Part shown: positions 37,300-47,554 of the stretch, piece by piece | Layout: every line of letters starts with the position of its first letter | Numbering within the stretch: position 1 is the first letter of the stretch | NCBI RefSeq assembly: GCF_030409685.1 | Contig: NZ_JAUFQJ010000004.1 | Coordinates: 496,001 to 560,000 of the forward strand | Direction of reading: 5' to 3' | Source of the DNA: Ferruginibacter paludis | GTDB taxonomy: Bacteria > Bacteroidota > Bacteroidia > Chitinophagales > Chitinophagaceae | DNA: 64,000 nt | Translations under genes and position numbers: made by a program | The notes under the pieces: model-generated | What the model saw: the letters and a program-made list of their open reading frames with translations, nothing else | The model's database searches: none | What the model was told of the DNA's origin: nothing

Positions 37300-38643
37300 T
37301 TAATTCAACCCACCCTGGCCACGGTATAATCTTACCGGCTTATCCAATGTAAGTTTAAGCACGGTCATGTATTCGTCCCGGACATTTTCAGGCACATTGA
37401 TAAACACCAACCCTGGCACCGGGCTCCAGGAAATTTTGCCCACCACTTTAGGTTGTAAATGGGTTGAAGTACCAAGCACCTGTATATCTTTGATGTCATT
37501 CACCAGGCCTTTTACCATTACATTGCCCGCTGTTTGTGCTGGTAAAAAAAGATACAATGTGGTTGAATCTTTGGTGATGGTCGTTGGTCCGTAAAAGTGG
37601 CCCTGCGGTAGACCGGCAAGGGTATTAAAAATAGCTTCGCCGTTCTTCTTATTCCACTTACCCAGTTCTTTTAAAATATGCACCTGTTCTTCGGGTATGG
37701 TACCATCTGCTTTCGGGCCGATGTCCAGCAACAGGTTTCCACCGTTACTCACTGCATCCACAAAAATGGTGATTATTTCAAAAGGTGTTTTGTAAGCGGT
37801 ATCATCGGGATGATAACCCCAGTTATTATTGGTTGTCATGCACAGTTCCCACCAGTTATACTTTGGTTTGCTAACCGGAAAATTTTGTTCAGGTGTTTCA
37901 TAATCACCATAGCCCTGCAGCCTGCCATTGATGATGGCATTAGGTTGTATCGCCAGTATTTGTTTCCGTACATCGGCTGACTGCCATTCATCGGCGCTCT
38001 TTTCCCAGTCGCCGTCAAACCACCACAGGTCAGGCTTATAGGCCGTGTTGATTTCATTGATCTGGCTTTGAAAAAAATGCTGAAAGCGTTTCCATCGCTC
38101 CGGTTGTTCTGCAATTTTATAGCGGTTGGTATCCTTCATAAAACCCGGGTAGTCGGGATGACTCCAATCCAATAAAGAAAAATAAGCGCCTCTTTTAATG
38201 CCCTGTTCATCCAGTGCTTTATAAAATGGCCCCAGCACATCCCGCTTTGCAGGAGTATTATTCACCACACTTAAATGTTTTTGTCTGGTGGGCCACAAAG
38301 CCATACCATCATGGTGTTTGGTGGTGATGACCGCATACCTTGCGCCCGTTGCTTTTATCAGACCTGCCCATGCCTGCGGATCATATTTCGATGCGGTAAA
38401 TCCCTTCATTTGTTTGATGTAATCTGCGTAGCTTATTTTTTTATTGTAGAAGCTCCAGCTTTCATCAACACCATTTACAGAATACATGCCCCAGTGAATA
38501 AAGATGCCCAGTTTGGCATCAGCAAACCATTGCATTTTACTGCGGATAGAATCCGGATTTATTTTTTGCTGTGCGTTTGTATTCGTAAAAAACAATAACA
38601 AGGCAAGCGAAATACAAAATGTATAAAAGCATTTTTTTATCAT
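37300..38643 (-). CDS. GH29 alpha-L-fucosidase 5, exported
   Basis: The gene encodes 447 residues with a signal peptide ending TNAQQ (about residue 25). GH29 landmarks are KMQWFADAKLGIFIHWGMYSV and ITTKHHDGMALWPTR, the nucleophile Asp210 in LWWFDGDWEKSADEW, and NGGNLLLDIGPKADGTIPEEQ. FDGDWE resembles the FDGNWE context of the third fucosidase, so both are closer to the GH29-B branch. This copy is in the mannosidase operon, after GH125 and before GH16, well away from the other four. The 3' beta-sandwich is short. Confidence 0.94.
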   Translation of the reverse strand: MIKKCFYTFCISLALLLFFTNTNAQQKINPDSIRSKMQWFADAKLGIFIHWGMYSVNGVDESWSFYNKKISYADYIKQMKGFTASKYDPQAWAGLIKATGARYAVITTKHHDGMALWPTRQKHLSVVNNTPAKRDVLGPFYKALDEQGIKRGAYFSLLDWSHPDYPGFMKDTNRYKIAEQPERWKRFQHFFQSQINEINTAYKPDLWWFDGDWEKSADEWQSADVRKQILAIQPNAIINGRLQGYGDYETPEQNFPVSKPKYNWWELCMTTNNNWGYHPDDTAYKTPFEIITIFVDAVSNGGNLLLDIGPKADGTIPEEQVHILKELGKWNKKNGEAIFNTLAGLPQGHFYGPTTITKDSTTLYLFLPAQTAGNVMVKGLVNDIKDIQVLGTSTHLQPKVVGKISWSPVPGLVFINVPENVRDEYMTVLKLTLDKPVRLYRGQGGLN

Positions 38644-38672
38644 GTCGGTCAGCAGTTTTTAATTAAAAATCA

Positions 38673-40091
38673 TTACGTTAATAAATGTGGCTTTGCCTGG
38701 TACACTTCCCACAACAATTCGCCAAAAATAGTATTGGCCCAGGCAAACCATTTGCGGGTAAAATTATTGGCATCATCTTTTTGGAAAGACTCATGCATAA
38801 AACCAGTACTGCCATGCGTTTTACGCAGCATCTCAATACAGTGCTTAATTTCCGTATCATTGTTACTGGTTAATCCACGCATAATGATGCTTAGCGGCCA
38901 TATCATATTCATGCCTGCATGCGGACCGCCAATACCTTCCGCAGCTTTGCCTTTAAAGAAGAAAGGATTATTGCTGGATAACAATAATTTACGGGTGTTG
39001 ATATAAACGGGATCGGTATTTTTAACCGCATTTAAATATGGCAGCGATAATAGGCTCGGTACATTCGCATCATCCATTAAATTAAAACTTCCAAAACCAT
39101 TTACTTCATACGCATAAATTTTTCCGTATTGCGGATGATTGATGACAGCGTATTGCTGCAACGCTTTGTCTACTTCGCTTGCGAGGGCTGTCAACTCATT
39201 CGCCAAACCATCATCTTTAAAAATTTGTTTTACCATGATGGATGCCTGCCTTAAACTTACTACCGCAAAAAAGTTGGAGGGAATGAGGAAAGGAAAAACA
39301 GTTGCATCATCACTGGGGCGAAACATAGAACAGATCAACCCAACAGGTTTTACCGGGTAACCATAGCCGCCCAGCGGAACGCCATCTGTAGCCCAGGCGG
39401 TAGTGCGTTGAAATGTGTAAGTACCGTTGCCTGTTTTGCGTTGTTGTTCTTTAAATGTTTTTAAAATTAATTGAATGGCGTTTTTCCACTGCCCGTTAAA
39501 AGGAGTTGTATCGCCGGTTTCTTTCCAGTAATTATATGCCAGCCGGATGGGATAACAAAGCGAATCAATTTCCCACTTCCGTTCGTGTATGCCGGGTTGC
39601 ATCGTGGTAAGATCACTCTTCCATTCACTCACTTTATTTTCGTCTTTATAAAAAGCATTGGCATAGGGATCTTTTAAAATGCATTTTACCTGGCGGTTGA
39701 TAACGCCGGTAACTAACTCCTGTAGTTCTTTATCTTTTTTCACAAATGCCAGGTAGGGCCAAACCTGTGCCGTACTGTCCCGCATCCACATGGCATCAAT
39801 ATCGCCGGTAATAACATAGGTATCAGGATTACCATCCACCATTTCAAAGTCAACCGTTGTATCCAGCGTGTTGGGAAAACAGTTTCCAAACAACCAGCCA
39901 AGTTCCTTATTTTTTACTTTCGATTGAAATTCAGTAATGGCAGCTTCCACCGCTTTGCTGTGAAATTTTCTTTTGTCATACGGTATTCTTACTACGGGAA
40001 ATGCAGGATCAGCTTGTGCGAAAGAAAAATTTTTCATCATTAGTCCGGCGCTTAATAAACCGGCACTTTTAATAAATTCGTTGCGTTTCAT
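38673..40091 (-). CDS. GH125 exo-alpha-1,6-mannosidase
   Basis: This 472-residue (alpha/alpha)6 protein is of the former DUF1237 family. Landmarks are LGWLFGNCFPNTLDTTVDF, VITGDIDAMWMRDSTAQVWPYL, AWATDGVPLGGYGYPVKPVGLICSMFRPSDDATVFPFLIPSNFF and the C-terminal WFAWANTIFGELLW, where the general base Glu lies. Family members are inverting metal-independent exo-alpha-1,6-mannosidases that trim the backbone of fungal mannan and N-glycan cores. The N-terminus (KRNEFIKSAGLLSAGLMM...SFAQ) looks like a signal peptide. It follows the alpha/beta hydrolase after 73 bp and leads into GH29, GH16 and GH92. Confidence 0.95.
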   Translation of the reverse strand: MKRNEFIKSAGLLSAGLMMKNFSFAQADPAFPVVRIPYDKRKFHSKAVEAAITEFQSKVKNKELGWLFGNCFPNTLDTTVDFEMVDGNPDTYVITGDIDAMWMRDSTAQVWPYLAFVKKDKELQELVTGVINRQVKCILKDPYANAFYKDENKVSEWKSDLTTMQPGIHERKWEIDSLCYPIRLAYNYWKETGDTTPFNGQWKNAIQLILKTFKEQQRKTGNGTYTFQRTTAWATDGVPLGGYGYPVKPVGLICSMFRPSDDATVFPFLIPSNFFAVVSLRQASIMVKQIFKDDGLANELTALASEVDKALQQYAVINHPQYGKIYAYEVNGFGSFNLMDDANVPSLLSLPYLNAVKNTDPVYINTRKLLLSSNNPFFFKGKAAEGIGGPHAGMNMIWPLSIIMRGLTSNNDTEIKHCIEMLRKTHGSTGFMHESFQKDDANNFTRKWFAWANTIFGELLWEVYQAKPHLLT

Positions 40092-40164
40092 ACTTATTTT
40101 TTAAATGCTTTTTAGGTTAACTATCGAATTAGTTTTATTGAGGCCGGAGCAATGACAGTGCATA

Positions 40165-42630
40165 TTACTGCTGCAATTTGAATTCTTCGCTATCCAATTT
40201 CCATTCATTATTAAAAAAACCTGCCATTTTCACAGCGTGTGCACCTGACTGCAGCATATCAATATTATAGATCATAAAATCAGGAAAGCCACTTGCTCCC
40301 GCAAAATACTGATTTGCTGAGGCAGCCTGCATCCCTTTCAAGCCAGTTCCGCTTATTACAGCTACTGAAGTTATAAAAGAACTCTTTACCGGCCATACAA
40401 AATAAGCACCAAGGTCGCCGCCTCTCCACACTTTGTTGCCTGCAGTAATTTTATTTTTTTCCACCAGGATCGGGCAATCATTCAGCAATTCTTTCCAGGC
40501 TGAGTTTGTATTGCTGTTACCAAAAAGTACAATGCCCCTGTCCTTGTATTTCGTTAACGAATATGCTTTATCTGCTATCACATCAACTGCTCCATTGCCA
40601 CGGTAATACCAGGTTTCTGCATCATACCTGGCTTTATTTAAACTCCATTCGTTTTCTTGCTTATCACCAGCAGTACCATATACAAATACCATATTGTGAT
40701 TGAACGCTTCCTTAAAGGTACCATACCGGTGCGGTCCCTTCTCATTTAAAGATGGCGCTGCTCCTGCTACCCATTTGTTCTGCCTTAATTCCAGTATAAT
40801 ACTATCGTTGGCTGATACCGTAGTGTATTTTATAGTATCCGACTTATCAAGGCTGATACTGACTGTTGTGTTAGCGCCCAAATCTTTGAGACTGAATTGC
40901 AGCATGTGTATATTTTTTGTGGACCCGGTTATCTTATTGTGCCTTCTGTCACGAACCAATTTTAAATTACTGTACTGCAGCGGATGTTGCTGCTGAAGGA
41001 TAGAAGCCCAGCGATAAGTGGAGGAAATACCAGGACTGGAAGTGGTAAAATCAATTTGATTAACGGCAGTATCAGCCAGCCTGGTATGCCATTTAAAAAA
41101 ATCAAACAATGGCTTCCAGTCAACACTCTGGTCACCAAACCAATGCTCGCCGCCTGAATATTCATAGTAGTTGAAATCAGGATGAAAAGCTGCCAGCAAC
41201 TTTTTCATTTGCCGGGCATAATTTACAGAAACAACTTTATCGGAATCGCCGTGCAAGATATAAACACCAAATGGTTTATAGTTATTGGCAAGGCTGATCA
41301 CATCACTCTGGTTGCCCGCCCGCAGTAACATTTGTTCAAAAATATCTTTACTGCTGTCCGGAATTTTTCCATCCGCAGAGCCATAATCTTTTAAGGTTGG
41401 ATAACCTGAACAGGGTGCAATAGCCGCCCAGTTGCCGGGATAAGCAGCACCTAAAAACCAGGTACCATGTCCGCCCATGGAGTGACCGGTGAGATAGATA
41501 CGTTGTGGATCTGGCTTAAATTTTTCTTTGGCAAGATTGAGTACTTCCAGTGCATCCAGCCTGCCCCAGTCTTCCCAGTTAAAACCCCGCGGACGCCGGT
41601 TAGTGGCTGCTACCAGTGTTCCCCAATCTTTGGATTGGTATGCTTTTGCCTGGCCTATTGCTTCCACACCTGCACCATGAACAGATAAAAACAAGGCTGC
41701 ATTATCCTTTGTTCCGTTTAATTGAGGTGTAACTGAATAGTATTGCAAACTGCCATCCACCTGGCTTCTAAAAGTAGTGCTGTATTTTGCTGATGAATCT
41801 ACTGCTTCAAGGATGAATTGCTTTTCATCAACCGATTTATTTTTATTCTGAAGGGTTATACTACAATCATATTTGCCTGTGCTGCTTATGTCTCTGGCAT
41901 CAAAATTAAAAATCACTTTTCTTGATGACATCGCCGGTATTACCGGTGTATTGGTGAGCAAAGTTTTACCGGATACGATTGATTTTAACTGGTAATTTTT
42001 TAAGTCCTGCAAACCGGAATTAATGATCACCACAGCTCCCTGCAAAACACCATTTTGCTTATTCAGAACCACATGCGGCATAGTAGAATCTGCGGTACTG
42101 ATCATTACAGGTTTTTCAGGAAAGATGATAGCAGCACTTGTTTGAAAGTAAGTGCGCACATACAATTCATTCAGCCCCTTTTTTAGTGTAACCGGAATGT
42201 ACAGCCAACCTGCGCCATACGGATCACCTGCATGCAATACACCATTAAAATATACGGCGCTATTGCCCTTAATGTTCAGCAGCACATTTTGGTGACGCTT
42301 TGCAGTATAAGTTAAATACAGGTATCCGCCCGCGCCGAAACGCCTGCTTTTGAAAACGCCGGCACTGTCTGCGGCTATTGCTGTCCATGTTATTCGATTT
42401 GTTGCACTATCCTGCTTAGCTGTTGTTAAAGCCTGGGGCTTTTGTAAAGTCTGGTTATATAACTGCCAGGCCACCGTGTCAATATAAAGCGCTTCACGGC
42501 CGTAATGATGTACACCATTTACAAACAAGCCTTTTGTAAATACATAAGTTTGCTGTCCACTTGCAAACTGGTAACCGAATAACAAAATCAATAAAATACT
42601 TTTATTCATCATCGTTTTTTTAACCTTCAT
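40165..42630 (-). CDS. multi-domain alpha/beta-hydrolase esterase, exported
   Basis: The gene encodes 821 residues. After the signal peptide (ending FASGQQ) an N-terminal galactose-binding-like domain carries a substrate-binding pattern (NIKGNSAVYFNGVLHAGDPYGAGWLYIPVTLKKGLNELYVRTYFQ). A linking beta-domain follows, then an alpha/beta hydrolase with SVHGAGVEA, the nucleophile elbow LTGHSMGGHGTW, and a charge-relay Asp/His region (LHGDSDKVVS and YSGGEHWFGD). The remaining 250 residues are unassigned beta-rich sequence. Prolyl-oligopeptidase-like or carbohydrate esterase activity is possible. It lies between the haloperoxidase-like gene and GH125, on the same strand with short gaps. Confidence 0.88.
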   Translation of the reverse strand: MKVKKTMMNKSILLILLFGYQFASGQQTYVFTKGLFVNGVHHYGREALYIDTVAWQLYNQTLQKPQALTTAKQDSATNRITWTAIAADSAGVFKSRRFGAGGYLYLTYTAKRHQNVLLNIKGNSAVYFNGVLHAGDPYGAGWLYIPVTLKKGLNELYVRTYFQTSAAIIFPEKPVMISTADSTMPHVVLNKQNGVLQGAVVIINSGLQDLKNYQLKSIVSGKTLLTNTPVIPAMSSRKVIFNFDARDISSTGKYDCSITLQNKNKSVDEKQFILEAVDSSAKYSTTFRSQVDGSLQYYSVTPQLNGTKDNAALFLSVHGAGVEAIGQAKAYQSKDWGTLVAATNRRPRGFNWEDWGRLDALEVLNLAKEKFKPDPQRIYLTGHSMGGHGTWFLGAAYPGNWAAIAPCSGYPTLKDYGSADGKIPDSSKDIFEQMLLRAGNQSDVISLANNYKPFGVYILHGDSDKVVSVNYARQMKKLLAAFHPDFNYYEYSGGEHWFGDQSVDWKPLFDFFKWHTRLADTAVNQIDFTTSSPGISSTYRWASILQQQHPLQYSNLKLVRDRRHNKITGSTKNIHMLQFSLKDLGANTTVSISLDKSDTIKYTTVSANDSIILELRQNKWVAGAAPSLNEKGPHRYGTFKEAFNHNMVFVYGTAGDKQENEWSLNKARYDAETWYYRGNGAVDVIADKAYSLTKYKDRGIVLFGNSNTNSAWKELLNDCPILVEKNKITAGNKVWRGGDLGAYFVWPVKSSFITSVAVISGTGLKGMQAASANQYFAGASGFPDFMIYNIDMLQSGAHAVKMAGFFNNEWKLDSEEFKLQQ

Positions 42631-42688
42631 TGCAACTATTATTGATTCTAATATTTTTTTTAATCTTCTGAATTCTCACCTTCCAACA

Positions 42689-43990
42689 TCATTGCATTTT
42701 AATTTTCCCTGTGATCCACTCACCTAAATTGTTCCCCTGTTTTTGTCCGTTTTCAATGGCTGCCCTGTAATGGATACCACCGTACAAACGCGAAATAGCC
42801 GCTTCGTTACAAGCTTCTGAAAAGGAATTAAAATGCTTTACAGGTAACCCAAACTCAACTTCGGTATCATCGTCAAAACCGATTGCTTTACCAAAGAAAT
42901 GGTTGAGCACAGTAGCTGCTGCGGTTGATATAACACTGTGACCGCTGGTGTATTCAGGGAAGGGTGGAGTTTGTAACAATGGCCGCCAGCTTTCATCCAT
43001 GTATTTGTTGATATAAGTCTCCGGGCGAATAATATTGCTCCTGTACTTTTCATCCCAGCAAATTATAAATCCGTCAAATAATGCAATGGCCGTAAGCGAA
43101 TATGCTGCAGCTGCTTTCATCATCGTAGCATTGGTACTGCGGCACACAACGCCGGCTATAGACATCCAATGACCACCCGGTGATATTTTTTTTGTTGCAA
43201 AATTCAGGTGGCCTTCGGTGGTCACGGCAAAAGGGTTGCAATCCCAAAAGCTGGCAATGGCAATATGTTGGGCAGATAAATGGCGGGTTGTATCATACAC
43301 TTCCAATACCTGCCGGTAAAATGAACTGTTGGTATCCTTACTGAAAGGCAACGGAAGCTCAGGGCGGAACTGGCTGGCAGAATCCAGTACCAGTGGCCTT
43401 ATCCGGTTCCAGTTAGGTTCAACCGCCGCCATGTACACCGGCGGTGTCGGCATCCATTTGCCTTCCTGTTTTAAATAATTATAACGCCTTAAACTTCTCG
43501 TTTCTTTATACTTGTCTTTTGCCGCCCATTGCATAACAGCACTGGCTACCTGCTGACCATACAATACTGAAGCATCATATTCCTGCCTGCTTATTTTTTT
43601 ATTTTTATACCATTGCAAAATTTGAGTGATGGAATCCTGCAGGAGGGCTTCTGAAAAAACAAGATTTTTACCAGTGATTAAAAAAGCATTTACCGCCGCA
43701 AGAGAAGCACAGATCTTATATTTACAAACCGGTATTTCGGGAAAAGAATTCAGCTGCGTGTACATGGAACGATACGCTTTATTTTGTTTTACCAACACTT
43801 CGTATGCGGCGATATTGGTGTAGGCATAGATGCGGCTGGCAACCGGCGGAGAAAAAATATCGTGTATGATAACATCTGTTAAAGCCTTTTGTGCCCGGTG
43901 TAATGGCGTCGCATCTGTTTCCCATGCCCTGGTTTGCGCATTGGACAGGTACGGCATTAATAATACTATGATCACTATTAATTTTCTCAT
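42689..43990 (-). CDS. vanadium-dependent haloperoxidase-like (PAP2 fold) protein, exported
   Basis: This 433-residue protein of the PAP2/vanadium-haloperoxidase superfamily begins with a signal peptide. Vanadate/phosphate-pocket residues are visible in family order: a Lys/Arg in KYRSNIIRPETY, the TSGHS motif (EYTSGHSVIST) and SRLYGGIHYR, whose His is the metal-linked or phosphohistidine residue. It overlaps the FG-GAP/UnbV gene by 4 bp (43987-43990, ATGA), so the two are translationally coupled. Haloperoxidases of Bacteroidota with UnbV partners are commonly seen but poorly characterised. Whether it oxidises halide or acts as a phosphatase cannot be told from the sequence. Confidence 0.87.
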   Translation of the reverse strand: MRKLIVIIVLLMPYLSNAQTRAWETDATPLHRAQKALTDVIIHDIFSPPVASRIYAYTNIAAYEVLVKQNKAYRSMYTQLNSFPEIPVCKYKICASLAAVNAFLITGKNLVFSEALLQDSITQILQWYKNKKISRQEYDASVLYGQQVASAVMQWAAKDKYKETRSLRRYNYLKQEGKWMPTPPVYMAAVEPNWNRIRPLVLDSASQFRPELPLPFSKDTNSSFYRQVLEVYDTTRHLSAQHIAIASFWDCNPFAVTTEGHLNFATKKISPGGHWMSIAGVVCRSTNATMMKAAAAYSLTAIALFDGFIICWDEKYRSNIIRPETYINKYMDESWRPLLQTPPFPEYTSGHSVISTAAATVLNHFFGKAIGFDDDTEVEFGLPVKHFNSFSEACNEAAISRLYGGIHYRAAIENGQKQGNNLGEWITGKIKMQ

Positions 43991-46900
43991 TTACCTGTTG
44001 CTTTTAAAACCTGCACGGTGTCATTATTTTTAGCCACTATAATGAGTGTTTCACCTGATTTATTTTTTATAGCAGTCATGGCCCTGACATCCCCATCAAT
44101 GTAAACACCGGACAGTGGCGGATCGATGACCGAAAAATGTTGGTTACCCATACCTTTCATCAACAGGCCAAGACTTGCATCTGACCGGCCCAACTGAACA
44201 CGATAAGAGAAATAATTACCTCCCGATAAAATATCTTTTTTTCCGTCGCCATCAAAATCAACAGGTGTCAATCCAAATATTTTCGATTCCTGTGCCTTCA
44301 GCGGCAAAGGCTTAAAGGAAAAATTGTTATGCCCATCATTGTATAAAACACCTGAAGCCAGTTCATCGCAGTAAAGCACCCGTGCCTGCCGAATCTTTTC
44401 TTTGGAAAAGATATCGTTGATGGTAGCATCTGCATAATCTTTGTACTTAATGTATTTTTTCTTGAGGGGCGAAACCTGGTCAAGTAATTCATCCCTGGAG
44501 GCCATGGGATAACTTTTGCCCTGGATATAATAACACATCACCGGGTCAAGGGTGCCATTATCATCAAAGTCGTTTACATACAATTGCAACGGTTGCTCTT
44601 TACTGGTTTTTGAAAACTGATCGTTGTAGCCGCAGTTACCCAATAAAAAATCTACGTCCCCGTCGCCGTCAATATCAGTGGCTGTAAGCGCCGACCACAT
44701 GCCATTCAGATTTTTTAATCCCGATGCAAGTGAAATATCTTCCAGGTTTCCTTTGTTATTATTAAAGAGCATTACGGGCATCCAGTCTCCGGCAATAACC
44801 AGCTCCGGAAAATGATCATTGTTAATGTCGACCCATTGTGCAACAGTAACCATTCCGGATTTTTGCAATGCCGGGCAGATTGAAGCGGTAACATCAGTAA
44901 AACGAACAACTCCATGTTGGGTATCGTTGCGCAACAAGTAACTTTCTGAAGGTAACGGAAATGAGCCCGGCACTCCCCTGCCACCTACAAACAAATCGAG
45001 GTCGCCATCATTATCAAAATCTCCCACTGCAATAGCTTGTTTGCTGCTGAGCATGGCAGGCAGTGCATCTATATTTTTGACGAAGTTTCCTTTACCGTCA
45101 TTGATGTATAACCTGTCAGCATATTCGGGCGACTGATCCGCATACTCGTTGCCGCCACTTACCACGTACAAATCCAGGTCACCATCTTTATCGGCATCGA
45201 AAAAAACAGCGTTTACATCTTCACTTGCTGAATCATTTATCCAGGCCTGTTGCGGGGCTTCCACAAATATATCATTCTCCTTTTGCAGGTAAAGAATGCC
45301 CGCCTGGCCTATCGCTCCACCAATAAAAATATCTTCCAGCCCGTCGCCGTTTACATCCCCTTTCGCTAATGCAGGCCCTTGTTTTGATAACTGGTATGGC
45401 AGCAATACTTCGTCTTTAAAATCGATAAAGTTGTTTTCAATATGTTTAAAACGGATGCCCGATTTCTCCGTGATATCGGTAAACATTTTTGGAACAACAA
45501 TTCCTGGTTCAACTTTCTTTATGGAAGCTTCCGATTGTTTTAATTCAATTACTGTATCCGTTTTTACATCCGTAAAAATGTTTGCTTTACCATCGGGCCA
45601 TTCAACTGCAAGTTGCCTGATCGTATCGTTAAGCGGAAAGCCAAATAAGAGTTCCTGCGCAACTGTTGACTGGTAACTTCTCACCGGGTATAACTCGAGG
45701 TATTGTTTTGTACTGCTTGTTGTGAGGGTTGCTTTTGCGCCATACGCTTTTGTGTTTACCCCATCTCCTTTAAACCGAAGTTTGATGAAATGCGCCGGCA
45801 TTATTTCATGGGCATTGTTTCGATACACCATCGCAGGCTCATTATTATTACACACAACCAAATCGAGGTCGCCATCATTATCCAGATCAGCATAAACGGC
45901 TGCGTTGGAAATAGTAGGTTTGCTGATACCCCAGTCAATGGTTTTATTTGAAAAACTTAAATCGTGGTTATTTTTAAAAATGTAATTGCTTAATTTATTG
46001 GAGGGCATCAGCTTAACCAGGTCGTAGGTTTGGTAATTTAAGTTGCCCGATTTTAACGCCGCGGCTTTGGCATCTGCTACGGAGTATTTTAAAAAATCCA
46101 TGTCGGTAAAATCACGGAGATAACCGTTGCTTACAAAAATATCTTTCCAGCCATCGTTGTCAAAATCAGCCAGTAAACCACTCCAGCTCCAGTCTGTGTT
46201 TGATACACCGGCCATTTGCCCTATCTCACTAAAACGAAGGTTACCCTTGTTATCAACACCTTCATTTAACTGAAGCATGTTGCGCATTTGCTGATGATGG
46301 TAACCGCTGTCGAGCAGCAGATGATACTGATCGTATTCATCCGGCCCTTTCAGCAATTTCTGCCGGTGATTATCTTCGGGTAACATATCCAGTGTAAACA
46401 CGTCGGGCCTTCCATCGTTGTTATAGTCGGCAATATCCGCTCCCATAGCGTATTTGGAGATATGAGCGAACGATTTAGCCAAAGATTCGGTAAAACTTCC
46501 ATCTTTATTATTGACGTAAAAACAATCTTTTTCTGTGTAATCGCTGGTGGTATAAATATCCGGCCAGCCATCATTATTCAAGTCACTGATGGTTACACTT
46601 AAGCCAAAATTGAGTGCGTTATTTACAATCCCCGCTTGTAAAGTAACATCTGTAAAATGCATATTGCCTTTGGCGTCGCGGTCATTTCTAAATAAGCGGT
46701 TACCAAAACTAAAGTCGGGAGTTGACCGTATCTTCTTTGTATTGATAAACGGATTGTAAGTATGGTTGCTATGATTCAGCAGAAACATATCAAGGTCTCC
46801 ATCTTTATCATAATCAAAAAAAGCTGCCTGCGTAGATTGAGTGCCCGGTGCATTTAATCCGTAATCCCTGGCCATCTCTTTAAAATAAGGAAGCCCGTCT

Positions 46901-47367
46901 TTCAAACCCTGGTTAATAAATAATTCATTGCAAAGTTTTTCGGGGTCATCATACTTACCCGAATGGCAAACGTAAATATCCATTAATCCATCACCGTTTA
47001 CATCTGCAATGCTTACGCCAGTGCGCCAGGTACCGTTGCCTGCAACGGCTGCAGAGGCAGTAATATCAGCAAATTTAAAATTGCCTTTGTTTAAAAAAAG
47101 TTTGTTAGCGGTAGTGTTCCCGGAAAAGAAAATATCGTTCAGCCCGTCGTTATTAAAATCGCCAACGCCCACCCCTGCGCCATTGTAGAGGTATTCGTAG
47201 CGCATTACATTTAAAGAATCATCCTCCTCTATCGAATTTAAAAAAGATATTCCTGTCTCCTTTTCGTTCATCAATGAAAACAAGCTTGTTTTTTTTTGTT
47301 GTGCAAACAAGGTATTGGAGCAGGCTGATAAAAGCAAAAAAGCTATAAAGGGCAATGTTTGCTTCAT
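43987..47367 (-). CDS. giant FG-GAP/VCBS repeat protein with ASPIC/UnbV domain
   Basis: The gene encodes 1126 residues with a signal peptide that has a lipobox-like LLSACSN. About fourteen FG-GAP/VCBS repeats with calcium-site pattern DxNxDGxxD (DFNNDGLNDIFF, DVNGDGLMDIYV, DYDKDGDLDMFL, ...) form integrin-like propellers. Between the two propeller sets, about residues 530-610, is an ASPIC/UnbV domain (HFIKLRFKGDGVNTKAYGAKATL...). No enzyme motif is visible. It is probably an outer-membrane-anchored calcium-dependent scaffold or binding protein. It overlaps the haloperoxidase-like gene by 4 bp, so a complex of the two is likely. Confidence 0.92.
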   Translation of the reverse strand: MKQTLPFIAFLLLSACSNTLFAQQKKTSLFSLMNEKETGISFLNSIEEDDSLNVMRYEYLYNGAGVGVGDFNNDGLNDIFFSGNTTANKLFLNKGNFKFADITASAAVAGNGTWRTGVSIADVNGDGLMDIYVCHSGKYDDPEKLCNELFINQGLKDGLPYFKEMARDYGLNAPGTQSTQAAFFDYDKDGDLDMFLLNHSNHTYNPFINTKKIRSTPDFSFGNRLFRNDRDAKGNMHFTDVTLQAGIVNNALNFGLSVTISDLNNDGWPDIYTTSDYTEKDCFYVNNKDGSFTESLAKSFAHISKYAMGADIADYNNDGRPDVFTLDMLPEDNHRQKLLKGPDEYDQYHLLLDSGYHHQQMRNMLQLNEGVDNKGNLRFSEIGQMAGVSNTDWSWSGLLADFDNDGWKDIFVSNGYLRDFTDMDFLKYSVADAKAAALKSGNLNYQTYDLVKLMPSNKLSNYIFKNNHDLSFSNKTIDWGISKPTISNAAVYADLDNDGDLDLVVCNNNEPAMVYRNNAHEIMPAHFIKLRFKGDGVNTKAYGAKATLTTSSTKQYLELYPVRSYQSTVAQELLFGFPLNDTIRQLAVEWPDGKANIFTDVKTDTVIELKQSEASIKKVEPGIVVPKMFTDITEKSGIRFKHIENNFIDFKDEVLLPYQLSKQGPALAKGDVNGDGLEDIFIGGAIGQAGILYLQKENDIFVEAPQQAWINDSASEDVNAVFFDADKDGDLDLYVVSGGNEYADQSPEYADRLYINDGKGNFVKNIDALPAMLSSKQAIAVGDFDNDGDLDLFVGGRGVPGSFPLPSESYLLRNDTQHGVVRFTDVTASICPALQKSGMVTVAQWVDINNDHFPELVIAGDWMPVMLFNNNKGNLEDISLASGLKNLNGMWSALTATDIDGDGDVDFLLGNCGYNDQFSKTSKEQPLQLYVNDFDDNGTLDPVMCYYIQGKSYPMASRDELLDQVSPLKKKYIKYKDYADATINDIFSKEKIRQARVLYCDELASGVLYNDGHNNFSFKPLPLKAQESKIFGLTPVDFDGDGKKDILSGGNYFSYRVQLGRSDASLGLLMKGMGNQHFSVIDPPLSGVYIDGDVRAMTAIKNKSGETLIIVAKNNDTVQVLKATGK

Positions 47368-47444
47368 TAATTAATCATATTGGTTATCTTATAAAATTGC
47401 ATACTCAATTTGTTGTATAAAATATTGTCCGGGCCGGGAAGCCT

Positions 47445-47479
47445 TGTGGTACATTCTTGCATCGCCCTCTTGTACCACA
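47445..47479. repeat. 9-bp inverted repeat in 5' region of UnbV gene
   Basis: TGTGGTACA (47445-47453) and TGTACCACA (47471-47479) face each other across a 17-base loop. They lie in the 187-bp gap between the UnbV start codon and the upstream copper-monooxygenase stop. An operator or a leader-RNA hairpin are both possible. I place no function on it. Confidence 0.5.
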
Positions 47480-47554
47480 TCAACCTGTTGTACTTTAGCC
47501 TGCTGACTTGTGCTCCTTGTCGGCTGATGATCCGTTTTTTGTTATGCAGCAATG

